Origin: Lachnospiraceae bacterium UBA7143
GTDB lineage: Bacteria > Bacillota > Clostridia > Lachnospirales > Lachnospiraceae
Assembly: GCA_002491905.1 (NCBI GenBank)
Contig: DKWV01000001.1
Coordinates: 113,719-177,718 of the forward strand
DNA: 64,000 nt
Reading direction: 5' to 3'
Made by a program: the position numbers and the translations under genes. The notes beneath the pieces were generated by a model that worked only from the letters and a program-made list of their open reading frames with translations, was not told the DNA's origin and did no database searches. This document shows, in pieces, positions 52,425-62,300 of this stretch (its first letter is position 1; the number at the start of each line of letters is the position of its first letter).

Positions 52425-55400
52425 TTACTTATTGATCTTTACACTCATCGTAATCGGCGTACCGTCAGTATTCGTTCCCTGTCCTGTAAACCGGATGTAC
52501 ATTTTGACCTTATTTGTAGTATTACATCCGTAGGATACACCATTCTTCAGTTTCATATAAACCTTCAGAGAGCCATCGTTCTGTTTCTCGCATCTTTCAA
52601 ACGTAAAGGATTCACACGCCTTCTCGTTCTTCTCCGGTTTTCCGAAACTGATAGTCTCTATCTCACCTTTCGCATTCACATCCGCCTTCTCAACGGTAAA
52701 GCTTACGCCGTATGCCTTATTAGATAAATACAGATCTACCGCAGTCTTGTCGGTCTTCACTTTCGGCAGTATTTCTGCTGTACTGATCTTAACAGCGCCG
52801 GGGACATAGATGCCGCCTCCGTCTCTCGGGAAACTGTAGTCCTTTGTCCTGATCCATACCCTCAGCTCATATTTCTTCCCGTTCTCCAGGTTCTGCCCTT
52901 CAACCGGCATAACATAAAACGATTTCCCATCCTCCGCTATTACCGCCGTAAACTGTTTGCTGATCCGATCTTCCTCATCGTATTTCGGCTGCGTACCGTC
53001 ACTGGCATCTAACAACCTGACTTCCTGCACCGTATCTTTCAGGTTCGTAAACACCGGCGTATACTGAATGCCATTTTTCTCCGCATTTTCCCTGTTCAAC
53101 AGATTGATTTTCCCCTTGGCGTTCAGTCTTACTTTTATATCGCCGGAATATATCTTGACAGAAAAGGTAACAGGCTTTGCCGTCTGAATGGTGTTGAACT
53201 CATTCTTATAGGTAGGCTTCATTGTCAGGGAGTATGTCTTTTCAGGCAGATCCTTTATCAGTGTAATCCTTATTTTACCCTCTGTCGCTTTTTCTCCTTC
53301 CACCCATTCAAAGTCGAAATACCTCTCAGGATGTTCAAACCCTTTCGTGTTAAACCCAATACTGTTGAACGATGTCGTCGCGTCAAAAGCATAGTATTCT
53401 GGATTCGTCTGCCTGGTTGCTTCCACTTCCTCCTGATTTTCCGTATCCCCCCCGTTCTGTTCCGTTGTACTCTCCAGATATTTGGGCGCATCAGGAAGAT
53501 TTTTGGCTGTGACAGTCATTTCCGAAGTCTCTACATATTTTACCTTCTCCCCTTCTTTTGTCCATGCCATGAGGTTAAAAGCATTTGTCCCCTTAAGTGT
53601 AACCGTAGGTGCCGTTTTGACCACTTTCACAGTCAACGTAATTTTATTGGACTTATTATTTGCATCCACATAAGTATACTCGTACTGATAGTTTCCTGGC
53701 TCGACATTCTTTGCCTCACTGGTATTCGAAAAAGATACCGTGCCATTTCCTCCACTCGCATATTGGAGGCTCAGATTTTTAAAATACTCCCCATTTCTTT
53801 TCGTCGGTTTTGGGGTAAATTCCCCCTCCCATCCCACCTGTGTGTCATATTGGTTGGAAACCAATTTAAATTCTTCCGATTTTTCCGGATAATTGGCGTT
53901 CAGGGTGATCGTCGCTTTCTGCAGCTTAAGCTTTGCCGGATTCTTATCTGTTTTTACATTATAGTCATAAGTAAAAGATTTGCCCGCCCATTTACTGTTT
54001 TTCAGTATCATGGAAAGCTTACCCTGATCGGGGCTGGGCTCAACCGTCACCCGAATGCCAACAATCTCCCGATCCACACCGTCCACTTTCTCGGTCAGCT
54101 TCACAAGTTTTGCATCCGCCGCGTCGCAGGTGCTTTTCATTCCCTTGGCTAACGTAAAATCATCATCCCATGAAATCGGTTTTTTCGTCTTTTTATCCAA
54201 CAGTTTCAGATCTACCGTCTGCGCTTCCCTGTATCTTGTGCCAAACGTATCCGACGTTCTGTCCAGAACATAGGCAGGTGCAACTGTCTGTGTGGGGATC
54301 GTAATTTTATACTGTCTCGTCGCCTTTTCCTTATAATCCTCAAAACTGAGCACCAGATAGCCGCTTACAACAGGTCTGTTAGACTTATTACACAGTAAGC
54401 TTTCGCTCTTCTGCGTAATTACGCCCGTAGTTTCATTAATCGTAAAGTTATCTGTAAACTTTACATCGTCCTCATAATTCTTGTCGCCTCTCTCTGACAG
54501 CGGCTTCAGGGTATACTTCACCACTCTATCATTATTACCCAGTCTTCCTACGACCAGCTTAAACTCTGTGTCACTATGGGCATAAAACAGATTCAGCTTT
54601 GGCTGGTTCCTCTCAAAGGACACCGTCGGATTCGGAAGAGAGCTTTTTACGGTAATCGACAGCGGCACCTGGTAGGGCATACCCATCACCTTTGTCTGCA
54701 CGAGTACGGAATAAGTGGCTTCCCGCAGTCCTTCCCTGGCTTCCACATTGTAAATGGAAACATTGGCATTACTCTTTTCCGCATTAAACCTTAACATAAA
54801 ATCGCCATAATCAGTCTTCGTTTTGGCATCAAGGATTTTCACGTCTTCCTTATCCGCCGCTTTTTCATACGCGCAGATAATTCCCAGTTCCGTTGCTCCG
54901 GCCACCTGATTGGGATTCACTGTAATCTTGGAGGCTGTCAGTCTGGGCGTGTAATTTTGGGCGCTGACAACAAATTTCTGGGTTACCTTCGTTTTGTCGG
55001 CATTAGTCGCCGTCACGGTAATGGTAGCTTCTCCATCCGCCTTTTTGGGAACGGTAATCTTATTTCTGGCGGATCCTGCTGAAGTAGAACCCTTTTCAAC
55101 CCTTGCCACATTTCTGTCACTGGAGCTCCATGTAAAAGCAGACTCCATCTCCCCGTCATCGTCCTCCGATGAAAAGGCAACCGCCTTTATCACAAAAGTA
55201 TAGTCCCTGCTAAGCTTTTCAGTCGGAATGAATATCTTTCTTTCCTCCTGGTCGAGCTTGAGGTCACTGTCCAGCCCATCTTCTTCCACCAGCATGCTGA
55301 TATGGTTAATGCCGCTTTTTTCTACAACAATTGTCACAAACTTAGATACTACCTTGTTTTTTCCATTTTCCCTGCCTGTCGTTTCCACGGAAGCCATGAC

Positions 55401-57491
55401 AGAGGCCGTTCCTTCCTTCAATGCCTTGACCGTGCCGTCACTGGAAACCTGCACTACCCCCTGTGTCGAATTTGGGGTTACCTTATAGGTAATCATCGAG
55501 GCCGGAATTCTGCCCACAGAACCGCTCTTGCTGTTTGTCAAGTAAAATCTGACCGACTGACCGACCTTCAACCGGCCCGTATTTTCCTTTGCATCATAGT
55601 CGGCTTCAGAAGACAGTCTGCCCTCAATGGTTGACTCATCGCCGTCGACAGTCACTACATCTGTTTTTTCTTTAAATTCCGCCGTAATGGTAGCGCCGCC
55701 TACCGGCATGTTAAACGTATAATCCCCATTCTTATATGACACGGCTTCCCCGTTGCACTTGACGGAGCCCTTCACAATCTCAGCCTGTATTCCTTTCTTA
55801 TCAAAGAGAATATAGCAGAGTGTCCCTGCTGTAACACCCTTTTCCTTACTGGTTCCGTTTTCAATCGTATTAATATCCTTAACCGGACTCTTTGATACTG
55901 ATACCGTCATCGTAATCTTTGTGGCTGTATTTGTCCCATAGCCGGATAGCAGTGACCGATATGTATAATATTTCACGCTCAGGTCATCCCTGGCAATAAA
56001 GGGAATATTTGCATTCTCGGCATATTCCTGCGCCTGCGACTGTTTTTTCCCCACAATGCACATGCCATCTGCTCTGTTTTCATTCGGCAGCGATCCAGCA
56101 TCCAGTTTTGTCCTCCCACTGTCCACCTCTACTCTCATGAGAGCCGTACAGCCGAGAAAGGCGCCCTGGCAGACACGCTGAACCTGTTCCGGCAGAAAGA
56201 CACTGCTCAAGCTGGTACAGTCTTTGAAGGCAGAGCCATTTATTGTCGTCGTAATGTCGTTTCTCGCATTGCCGAAAGTGATCCGCTCTAAACCACTACA
56301 GCCCGCAAAAGCCTCCACCGCTATCGTTTCCAGTGCGCTGGACAAAACGAGTTCTTTTATCCCCGTACACCCTTTATAGGCTCCCTGCCCAAGGGAGGTA
56401 ATCTTATCCCGACTCATGTCAACCGACGGAATATTCGTACAATTTTCAAACGCATTGTCCCCTATAGCCGTAATACTTGCCGGCAGATTAAATTTCTCAT
56501 CTGAGCAGAAAAATTCCAGCGAAGAGCAGCCGGAAAATGCGCCCGCCCCAATTGCCTGCAGTTTGGAATATTCCGCGCTTCTCATGTGCAGCATAAACAG
56601 TCTGCTGTCCCCCTGAAACGCATTTGCTCCAATAGAAGTAACACTGTTCGGCAATGCCACCTGCGTGAGCGCCGTACATCCCTTAAACGCGCGCTCACCC
56701 ACCTCTGTTATTCTGGAAGAGATAGACACACCTTTCAATGCCGTACAATCCTCAAATGCTCCCGCAGCCAGTGTCTCCACTGTCTTTGGCAGCATAACGT
56801 ATGTTATCTTTGTTTTACTCTTAAATGCGCCCTCTCCTATTTTGACAATCTCTGTCTTTTCCCGCAAATCCACAACGCCTTCCACACTGGCATCTATCCC
56901 CATCAGCACTCCGTCGGTGATGGTTACCTTTTCCGCATTCGCTTCCGCCGCATTGGCATCAAAAGTAATCCGAAGTCCTGCATCGTCAGTGAAGGACATC
57001 ATCCTAACCCCGCCAGTCTTCTTCCCCAGCTCTTCCTCAGTTTTTTCCGTCTCATCCACATCGTTCTCGGAGACAGAAGGCTCCTGTCCGTCTACGGCCG
57101 GTTCCTCTTCTGTGCCGGGCTCCTCATCCTGCTTTCCGTCCTCGCCATCCTCCGTGGAAATCTGATCACCGCCCTGTTCCCCATCATCTTCCTTCGGCAC
57201 AGAAGGATCGTTCTCTCCGGGATTAACGGGCGTTCCCGGGTTCTCCGGCGTTTCGTCTCCCCCCGTCTTACCTTCCTCATTGGATGTATCTTCCCCAGCG
57301 GGGGTTCCCGTCCCCTCCGAAATATCTGAGGTATCCCCTTCCTGGGATTTATCGTCAGTCTCCGTCATTTCTTCCTGGGATGCCAAAACAGGCATGTCCG
57401 CTCCCTGCTCCTCCGCAAGAACCGTCATGCCGTTTCCGCTCACCACAAGACTAAGCGCCAACAATAATGCCAATACTCTTCTCTTTCTCAT
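52425..57491 (-). CDS. Giant BspA-like LRR/Ig-like secreted surface protein
   Basis: The product is 1688 residues. A signal peptide (about 1-28) precedes an acidic Glu/Asp/Pro-rich linker (about 30-145), then a beta module and about nine LRR_5 repeats (180-470). A central run of Ig-like Big_2 and related beta domains follows (DGTVKALKEGTASV is a typical Big_2 stretch), then further repeated beta modules to the end. There is no LPxTG or membrane anchor at the C-terminus (ends TMSVKINK), so attachment must be by another route. ATG 57491 follows GGAAAG; the frame goes on to 57551. It shares the N-terminus of its neighbour at 51574. Confidence 0.86.
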   Translation of the reverse strand: MRKRRVLALLLALSLVVSGNGMTVLAEEQGADMPVLASQEEMTETDDKSQEGDTSDISEGTGTPAGEDTSNEEGKTGGDETPENPGTPVNPGENDPSVPKEDDGEQGGDQISTEDGEDGKQDEEPGTEEEPAVDGQEPSVSENDVDETEKTEEELGKKTGGVRMMSFTDDAGLRITFDANAAEANAEKVTITDGVLMGIDASVEGVVDLREKTEIVKIGEGAFKSKTKITYVMLPKTVETLAAGAFEDCTALKGVSISSRITEVGERAFKGCTALTQVALPNSVTSIGANAFQGDSRLFMLHMRSAEYSKLQAIGAGAFSGCSSLEFFCSDEKFNLPASITAIGDNAFENCTNIPSVDMSRDKITSLGQGAYKGCTGIKELVLSSALETIAVEAFAGCSGLERITFGNARNDITTTINGSAFKDCTSLSSVFLPEQVQRVCQGAFLGCTALMRVEVDSGRTKLDAGSLPNENRADGMCIVGKKQSQAQEYAENANIPFIARDDLSVKYYTYRSLLSGYGTNTATKITMTVSVSKSPVKDINTIENGTSKEKGVTAGTLCYILFDKKGIQAEIVKGSVKCNGEAVSYKNGDYTFNMPVGGATITAEFKEKTDVVTVDGDESTIEGRLSSEADYDAKENTGRLKVGQSVRFYLTNSKSGSVGRIPASMITYKVTPNSTQGVVQVSSDGTVKALKEGTASVMASVETTGRENGKNKVVSKFVTIVVEKSGINHISMLVEEDGLDSDLKLDQEERKIFIPTEKLSRDYTFVIKAVAFSSEDDDGEMESAFTWSSSDRNVARVEKGSTSAGSARNKITVPKKADGEATITVTATNADKTKVTQKFVVSAQNYTPRLTASKITVNPNQVAGATELGIICAYEKAADKEDVKILDAKTKTDYGDFMLRFNAEKSNANVSIYNVEAREGLREATYSVLVQTKVMGMPYQVPLSITVKSSLPNPTVSFERNQPKLNLFYAHSDTEFKLVVGRLGNNDRVVKYTLKPLSERGDKNYEDDVKFTDNFTINETTGVITQKSESLLCNKSNRPVVSGYLVLSFEDYKEKATRQYKITIPTQTVAPAYVLDRTSDTFGTRYREAQTVDLKLLDKKTKKPISWDDDFTLAKGMKSTCDAADAKLVKLTEKVDGVDREIVGIRVTVEPSPDQGKLSMILKNSKWAGKSFTYDYNVKTDKNPAKLKLQKATITLNANYPEKSEEFKLVSNQYDTQVGWEGEFTPKPTKRNGEYFKNLSLQYASGGNGTVSFSNTSEAKNVEPGNYQYEYTYVDANNKSNKITLTVKVVKTAPTVTLKGTNAFNLMAWTKEGEKVKYVETSEMTVTAKNLPDAPKYLESTTEQNGGDTENQEEVEATRQTNPEYYAFDATTSFNSIGFNTKGFEHPERYFDFEWVEGEKATEGKIRITLIKDLPEKTYSLTMKPTYKNEFNTIQTAKPVTFSVKIYSGDIKVRLNAKGKINLLNRENAEKNGIQYTPVFTNLKDTVQEVRLLDASDGTQPKYDEEDRISKQFTAVIAEDGKSFYVMPVEGQNLENGKKYELRVWIRTKDYSFPRDGGGIYVPGAVKISTAEILPKVKTDKTAVDLYLSNKAYGVSFTVEKADVNAKGEIETISFGKPEKNEKACESFTFERCEKQNDGSLKVYMKLKNGVSYGCNTTNKVKMYIRFTGQGTNTDGTPITMSVKINK

Positions 57492-57571
57492 TACTTTCCA
57501 CCTTTCCCATACGTACATTAACTGTTTCTGCCGTGTTTGCCATAATTTCATGCTTTCTTTTGCACGGTGAG

Positions 57572-57638
57572 TTGCATAATATTTTATTATGTCACCCTAT
57601 TTGGCTTTGATTATAACATCTGTAATTGTATTATGCAA
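57572..57638. repeat. 10-bp inverted repeat bracketing the promoter of the giant LRR gene
   Basis: TTGCATAATA at 57572-57581 and its exact reverse complement TATTATGCAA at 57629-57638. The right arm includes the -35 box (57633-57638). Confidence 0.55.
57610..57638 (-). promoter_or_regulatory. Promoter of the giant LRR protein
   Basis: On the minus strand TTGCAT, 17 bp, then TATAAT with TG two bases upstream. The leader to ATG 57491 is about 110 bases. Confidence 0.6.
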
Positions 57639-57680
57639 GTGGAAAATCCACTATATCTTGTGTTTTTAAGAAAATCTTAA
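57638..57680 (-). other. Two short hairpins downstream of the AlbA_2 gene
   Basis: AGTGGA-AAA-TCCACT (57638-57652) and TTAAGA-AAA-TCTTAA (57666-57680) are perfect hairpins. The second overlaps the AlbA_2 stop codon. They may act as a weak terminator for that gene. Confidence 0.45.
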
Positions 57681-59131
57681 GTTTGTACCGTATAATACAT
57701 CTGCTTCGAGCTTTTCGGCCTCTCCGGCATTGTCATACGAATAAATCCCGCATCAATCAAAGGCTGTACATGTCTTTTCATAGCATAGGCCGTGGAGGAC
57801 AACCCCAGATAAGCGCATATCTCCTTTCTGCTTCTGGGCGTACTGCAAAATGCGGTCAAGTCCTTCCTCAGCTCCTGCTCTTCATCGGGTTTCATTTCGG
57901 TCTCACCGCTACCCGCATTATAGAAACACACACAGAATTCATTTCTGTTATCCGTAAATTCCGGTTCTCTCAGCCCATACTCACGCAGTTCCCTCCGCAT
58001 TGTCGGTATACCAGAATAGCGGTTTTCTGTTACTCCCAGCACCTCCAGGGCCGCCGCCAATACCGGATTTCTCGTGTCAGGCTGCACCTTCCCCAGCTGG
58101 TCCACCCGAAGCCTACCGTAAATACCGCCTGGACTGCGAATCTCAAGGCGGTCTTCATACATTAGGAGCTGTATCGGCATCCCCTCCGTATGAATACTGT
58201 AATCACGATGTACCAGGGCGTTAAGAACCGCCTCCCTGACCGCCGTAACGGGATATTCGGTACGGTCTTCCCGCCGGCCTGTCCCTGCATTGATAATTGT
58301 CATTTTTTTCATATTTCTTTTAATGAACAGCAACGCTCCGTCCAGCATCTGAGGTATATTGCCTTCTATTCTCCGATTGTCAATAAATCTCGCCCCGTAT
58401 TCGTTCACTTCACCCATATCCCTGCCCGGAATAGCCACCGCCGTAATACAAAGCTGCGGAAAATACGCCTGCGGATACGGGCAGAACAGCAGGCAGGCAT
58501 TCAGGGTGACTGCCTCCCCTCTGGTAATACTCATCAGCTCCCTGATTTCGTGATCCCCTAAATGAGAAAGATTTGGCTTTCCCTCCTTCAACAATGCGAT
58601 ATAGGAATCCACCTTTTCAGATTCCAGCATAACAGGTGTCGCACGCTGTACTTCACGGACATCATCCTGATATTTTTTACGGAACGCCTCATAGCTGTAC
58701 ACCTCGTATTCAGTCATGGGTTCGTCACTGTCACCTACACGGACATAAGAACCGCGCACACGCCCCTGCCCCTTGTAGTAACACGGTCTCTCGGCAATAT
58801 CCATGCCCGGAATCTCTGCCGCAACAAAGTTTTTCCCGTCCTTTTCCACTACCGTAAGCAACGGCCTGACAACCGGTTCCATCTGCAGACACTGTTCGTT
58901 GATCTTTTTCTGCAGATCCTGCGCGTCATACACGCCCCGTTCCAGATAGCCAGCCTCCTCGTCAACGCCAAATACAATCACACCGCCATCATCCTGGTTT
59001 GAGAACGCAGACAATGTATCGTACAGCCGTTTAGGACAGCCCTTCGCCGCTGATTTTATTTCCAGAGTTGCATATTCACATTTCTTTTTTTGAATTTCAT
59101 TCAATTTTTCACTAAATTCTTCAAGCGTCAT
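57677..59131 (-). CDS. AlbA_2/Schlafen-type ATP-binding regulator with C-terminal HTH
   Basis: The product is 484 residues. The N-terminal AlbA_2 domain shows LEIKSAAKGCPKRLYDTLSAFSN and GGVIVFGVDEEAG. The middle carries the ATPase-like module PVTAVREAVLNALVHRDYS and PIQLLMYEDRLEIRSPGGIY. The C-terminus is a winged-helix-like segment (SRKEICAYLGLSSTAYAMKR). Such proteins act as transcriptional regulators or in stress and defence. GGAGGGG precedes the start. It stands alone between surface-protein genes; its AT-rich upstream region has repeats that could be autoregulatory sites. Confidence 0.9.
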   Translation of the reverse strand: MTLEEFSEKLNEIQKKKCEYATLEIKSAAKGCPKRLYDTLSAFSNQDDGGVIVFGVDEEAGYLERGVYDAQDLQKKINEQCLQMEPVVRPLLTVVEKDGKNFVAAEIPGMDIAERPCYYKGQGRVRGSYVRVGDSDEPMTEYEVYSYEAFRKKYQDDVREVQRATPVMLESEKVDSYIALLKEGKPNLSHLGDHEIRELMSITRGEAVTLNACLLFCPYPQAYFPQLCITAVAIPGRDMGEVNEYGARFIDNRRIEGNIPQMLDGALLFIKRNMKKMTIINAGTGRREDRTEYPVTAVREAVLNALVHRDYSIHTEGMPIQLLMYEDRLEIRSPGGIYGRLRVDQLGKVQPDTRNPVLAAALEVLGVTENRYSGIPTMRRELREYGLREPEFTDNRNEFCVCFYNAGSGETEMKPDEEQELRKDLTAFCSTPRSRKEICAYLGLSSTAYAMKRHVQPLIDAGFIRMTMPERPKSSKQMYYTVQT

Positions 59132-59159
59132 TTAACTTTCTCCCCTCCATATTTTAGAT

Positions 59160-59290
59160 ATTAGCATTTTTATAAAATTTATTCAATTCATTTTACTAAA
59201 AATTTCACTTTCTCGTTCCTAATTTAAGTTATTTCATTAAATTTAACTTATTTACTCAAATTTTTCACTAATTTTCTCAAATTTTTAAGC
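59160..59290. promoter_or_regulatory. AT-rich upstream region with inverted and direct repeats
   Basis: TAAGTTA and TAACTTA form an inverted repeat near 59225-59251, and CTCAAATTTTT is repeated directly at about 59255 and 59276. This is the region upstream of the AlbA_2 start and may bind that protein. Confidence 0.4.
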
Positions 59291-59309
59291 TGTTTTGAAA
59301 TATGCGCGC

Positions 59310-59347
59310 AAAAAAGCAGAGCCACAGATATTACTCCATGACTCCGC
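59310..59347 (-). terminator. Terminator of the giant glucosaminidase gene
   Basis: On the minus strand GCGGAGTCA pairs with TGGCTCTGC (two G-T wobbles), followed by TTTTTT. It begins about 8 bases after the stop at 59355. Confidence 0.72.
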
Positions 59348-59354
59348 CTGTCCG

Positions 59355-62300
59355 CTACTGTCCTGTCCACCACAACAGCTTCTTCGCCCCTATGGTGTAG
59401 GTGATGGTCTTTTCCCCGCCGTAGTTTCCGATTCCCTGCAGGGTTACCTTCGCATTTCCCTTTTTAATATGGTTTACATAAGTTTCTTCCCTTATGATAT
59501 AATCCTTTCCAAGAACCAGTGGTTCTTCTACGCCGTTCAGTGTCACGGTCAGGTCCTCCGCAGTCAGAGTCACCGGCCTGCCGTCCTGATAACCCTTCAC
59601 CGCGGCCTTCACCTTCACTTTGGCAAAGTCCGCCGAAACAATACGGTAAACCCCTGCGATTTTCGGCGGCTCCTCTCCTTCTCCGGCATATACGCCAATC
59701 CCCTGCGCCGTCACGCGGATGAATGCGCCTGTGGGCGGAATGTCCCACTCTCCCACAGGATCTCCGGCCTGCCGCTCAGCCTCAATCAATGTCTTTTCCT
59801 CTAAAACCTTTATCTTCGTATCTTTCTCGTAGGTATACTGCAGGTTTTTGTCATAATCCCTGCCGGCCGCCAGCGTAGCGCCGCTCACATCCTTTAACAC
59901 CGCCTTTGTCTGACAGGCTCCTTTTTTCTCCCGGTAGACCACGTCTTTCAGTGTCATGGTAATCTTACTCTGCCCATCGTCATTTATCTTGTCAAACTGT
60001 CCGTCGGTGATGGTAAAGGTTCCCGTCAGTTTACCCTTAAAGTTTCCTCTGCCGGTAATCGTGAATACAGGCAGCTTTTTCTCCTCCATATCCGCCGTTG
60101 TCAGCGCACTGTTATTTTTATAGCTGATCCGATAATCCCTGTTCAGTTCAAGCGGCGTCCCCTGGAAAGTCAGAAGAACCACGGGCTTACTTCCGCCCTT
60201 TACATAAGGTGTCGTGATCCCGTTCAGATCCCTCAGAGGGTTGACATTTTTCGGTTCATCCTGCGTATAGTAGGAAAGAGCAAAGCCATCCCTGTATCCT
60301 ATCCTTTCTTCGCTGAACTCGCAGGGCAGAATTTTATAAGATTTCTTAAGCTGCCCGCTGTACTCGTTGATGCCCTGAAAGACAATGGTCGCCGTGCCTG
60401 CCTTGACCGCGCCCTTTTTCGCCGCGCCCGTATAGGACACCACATAGTCGCCGGTCACACCGTCCCTACTCTCCTCAAGAACATTTTCCCCAAGCGTCAG
60501 GGTGTACGCGCCGGGTGTCTGCAGCATTTTTTGATATGCCGTCTCATATGCCGCGCCCTCTGTGTCCCATTCTTTATCGATTGCCACATATTCCTTGTCT
60601 TCCAGTCCTTCCACCTTCGCCTTCGCAAGGGAAGTCCCCACAATCTGATAGGTCACACTCTTGCTTCCCGCATAGCTGCTGCCCTCCACAGCCGTCAGTG
60701 TAACCGTGGCTTTTCCGATGCTCCAGTCATTGCTGTAGGAAAGCGTATAGTGTTCATCCTCCACAAGAGGCTGCTTTTTGTAAGTCACCGTCAGGGACTC
60801 CGGTCTGATGCCACCCTCTCTCGCCATCTGCTCGTTGGTGTAAGTCTGTTTGGGGATTTTCGCCACGCTGACCTTGCTGAGAAGCACGTCTGAGGTAATC
60901 GTCTCATAAATGGTGATTGTCCCCGTATAGCCTCCCTTTCCTGTAATCACAATGGGATATACGCCTGCCTTGCAGTAAGCGCCGGTACCAGTCTGAGGGT
61001 AACTCCGTGTATAATCCCTGTTTACCGCAAGCTTCTTTCCGTCGCGGTAAACGACGGGAGAATTTTTGATGGTCCTGCCGCTGTAAGCCACGGTAATATC
61101 ATCCGCCGTAATATCGTGATCGGTAAGGGCCTTTGGCAGAATATCGAAATAGACATACTCTGTACCCGTGTAATTTCCTTTGCCCTTCACGGTAATGGTG
61201 GGGCGCGCCTTCCCCTCGGTATTCACGTTCTTATTATTTTTATACGACAGAGTATAGTCCCTGCCCTCCACAAGCTCCAATACCTCTCCCTGATTTCCGG
61301 CTGAGCCGCCTCCCGAAGCGAGCATACTGCCATCGGGAGCAACGGTACCGTCATAAACATGCACCTTCGGCTTGATCGCGCCGCCCGTGTAAGTCTGGTC
61401 TCCCACGGGAATCACGTAAAACCCTTTTCCCGCTCCGATCTGCTGATAGTGGGGATAGACATGGGTCTCCTCCGCATAGACAGGCTGGTTGGCCGTAAAC
61501 ACGCTGCCCTGCCCGTCAGCTTTGGTATACCATCCCCGGAAAATCTTTCCCGCAGTGTTCTGCATCATAGGGAAATCTCCCACGTCCGCGACACAGCCGC
61601 CGTAGTCTAAGGACAGTTCTTTCCCCTTCCAGACAGTGCCGTTTTCCATGTGGAATATCACCTTGCATACTTTCACCGACACCTCTACGGAAGACGTATA
61701 GCCGGCCACCGCCGCCGTAATTTTCGCCGTTCCCGCGCCCTGCGCCGTCACCCTGCCTTTTTTCACCGTGGCAGCTTTTTCATTGGAGCTGGTCCAGATA
61801 ACAGTATTATCCGAGGTGGTGTCCTTCGGCCAGTACTCCGCGTTCAGACTGATGCTCTGCCCCTGGAACAGCTCCGTCTTTGCGGCTCCCACCGCCGCGC
61901 CGGGATCTGACAGTTCCAGCCTGCAAATGGGCGCAATCACCCTGACAATGCAAACTGCGGTCCTATTTCCCGCTTTGGATGCCTTCGCCGTGATCTTCAC
62001 CTCACCCGTGCCGACAGCGGTGACCACTGCCCTGGAAGAATCTTTGGGATCCGCCTTGACGGTGGCGGTCCTTGTATTGGCCGACGTCCACACAATCGTC
62101 TGATCCGATGTGGTATCCGCCGGGTCAAAGCGCACCTGCAGGGTTGTCGTGGAAACGTTCTCCGCCTTTTCCTGCGCGCTTAAGTTCTTCGTATTCTCCA
62201 CCACCGTGTCGGGCCGGCGCAGAGTGACTGACTCCTTATCCAGAAAAATATTCTGTAACGGTGTATTTACCGTAACCTTGCAGGAAATGTCCACATCCAT

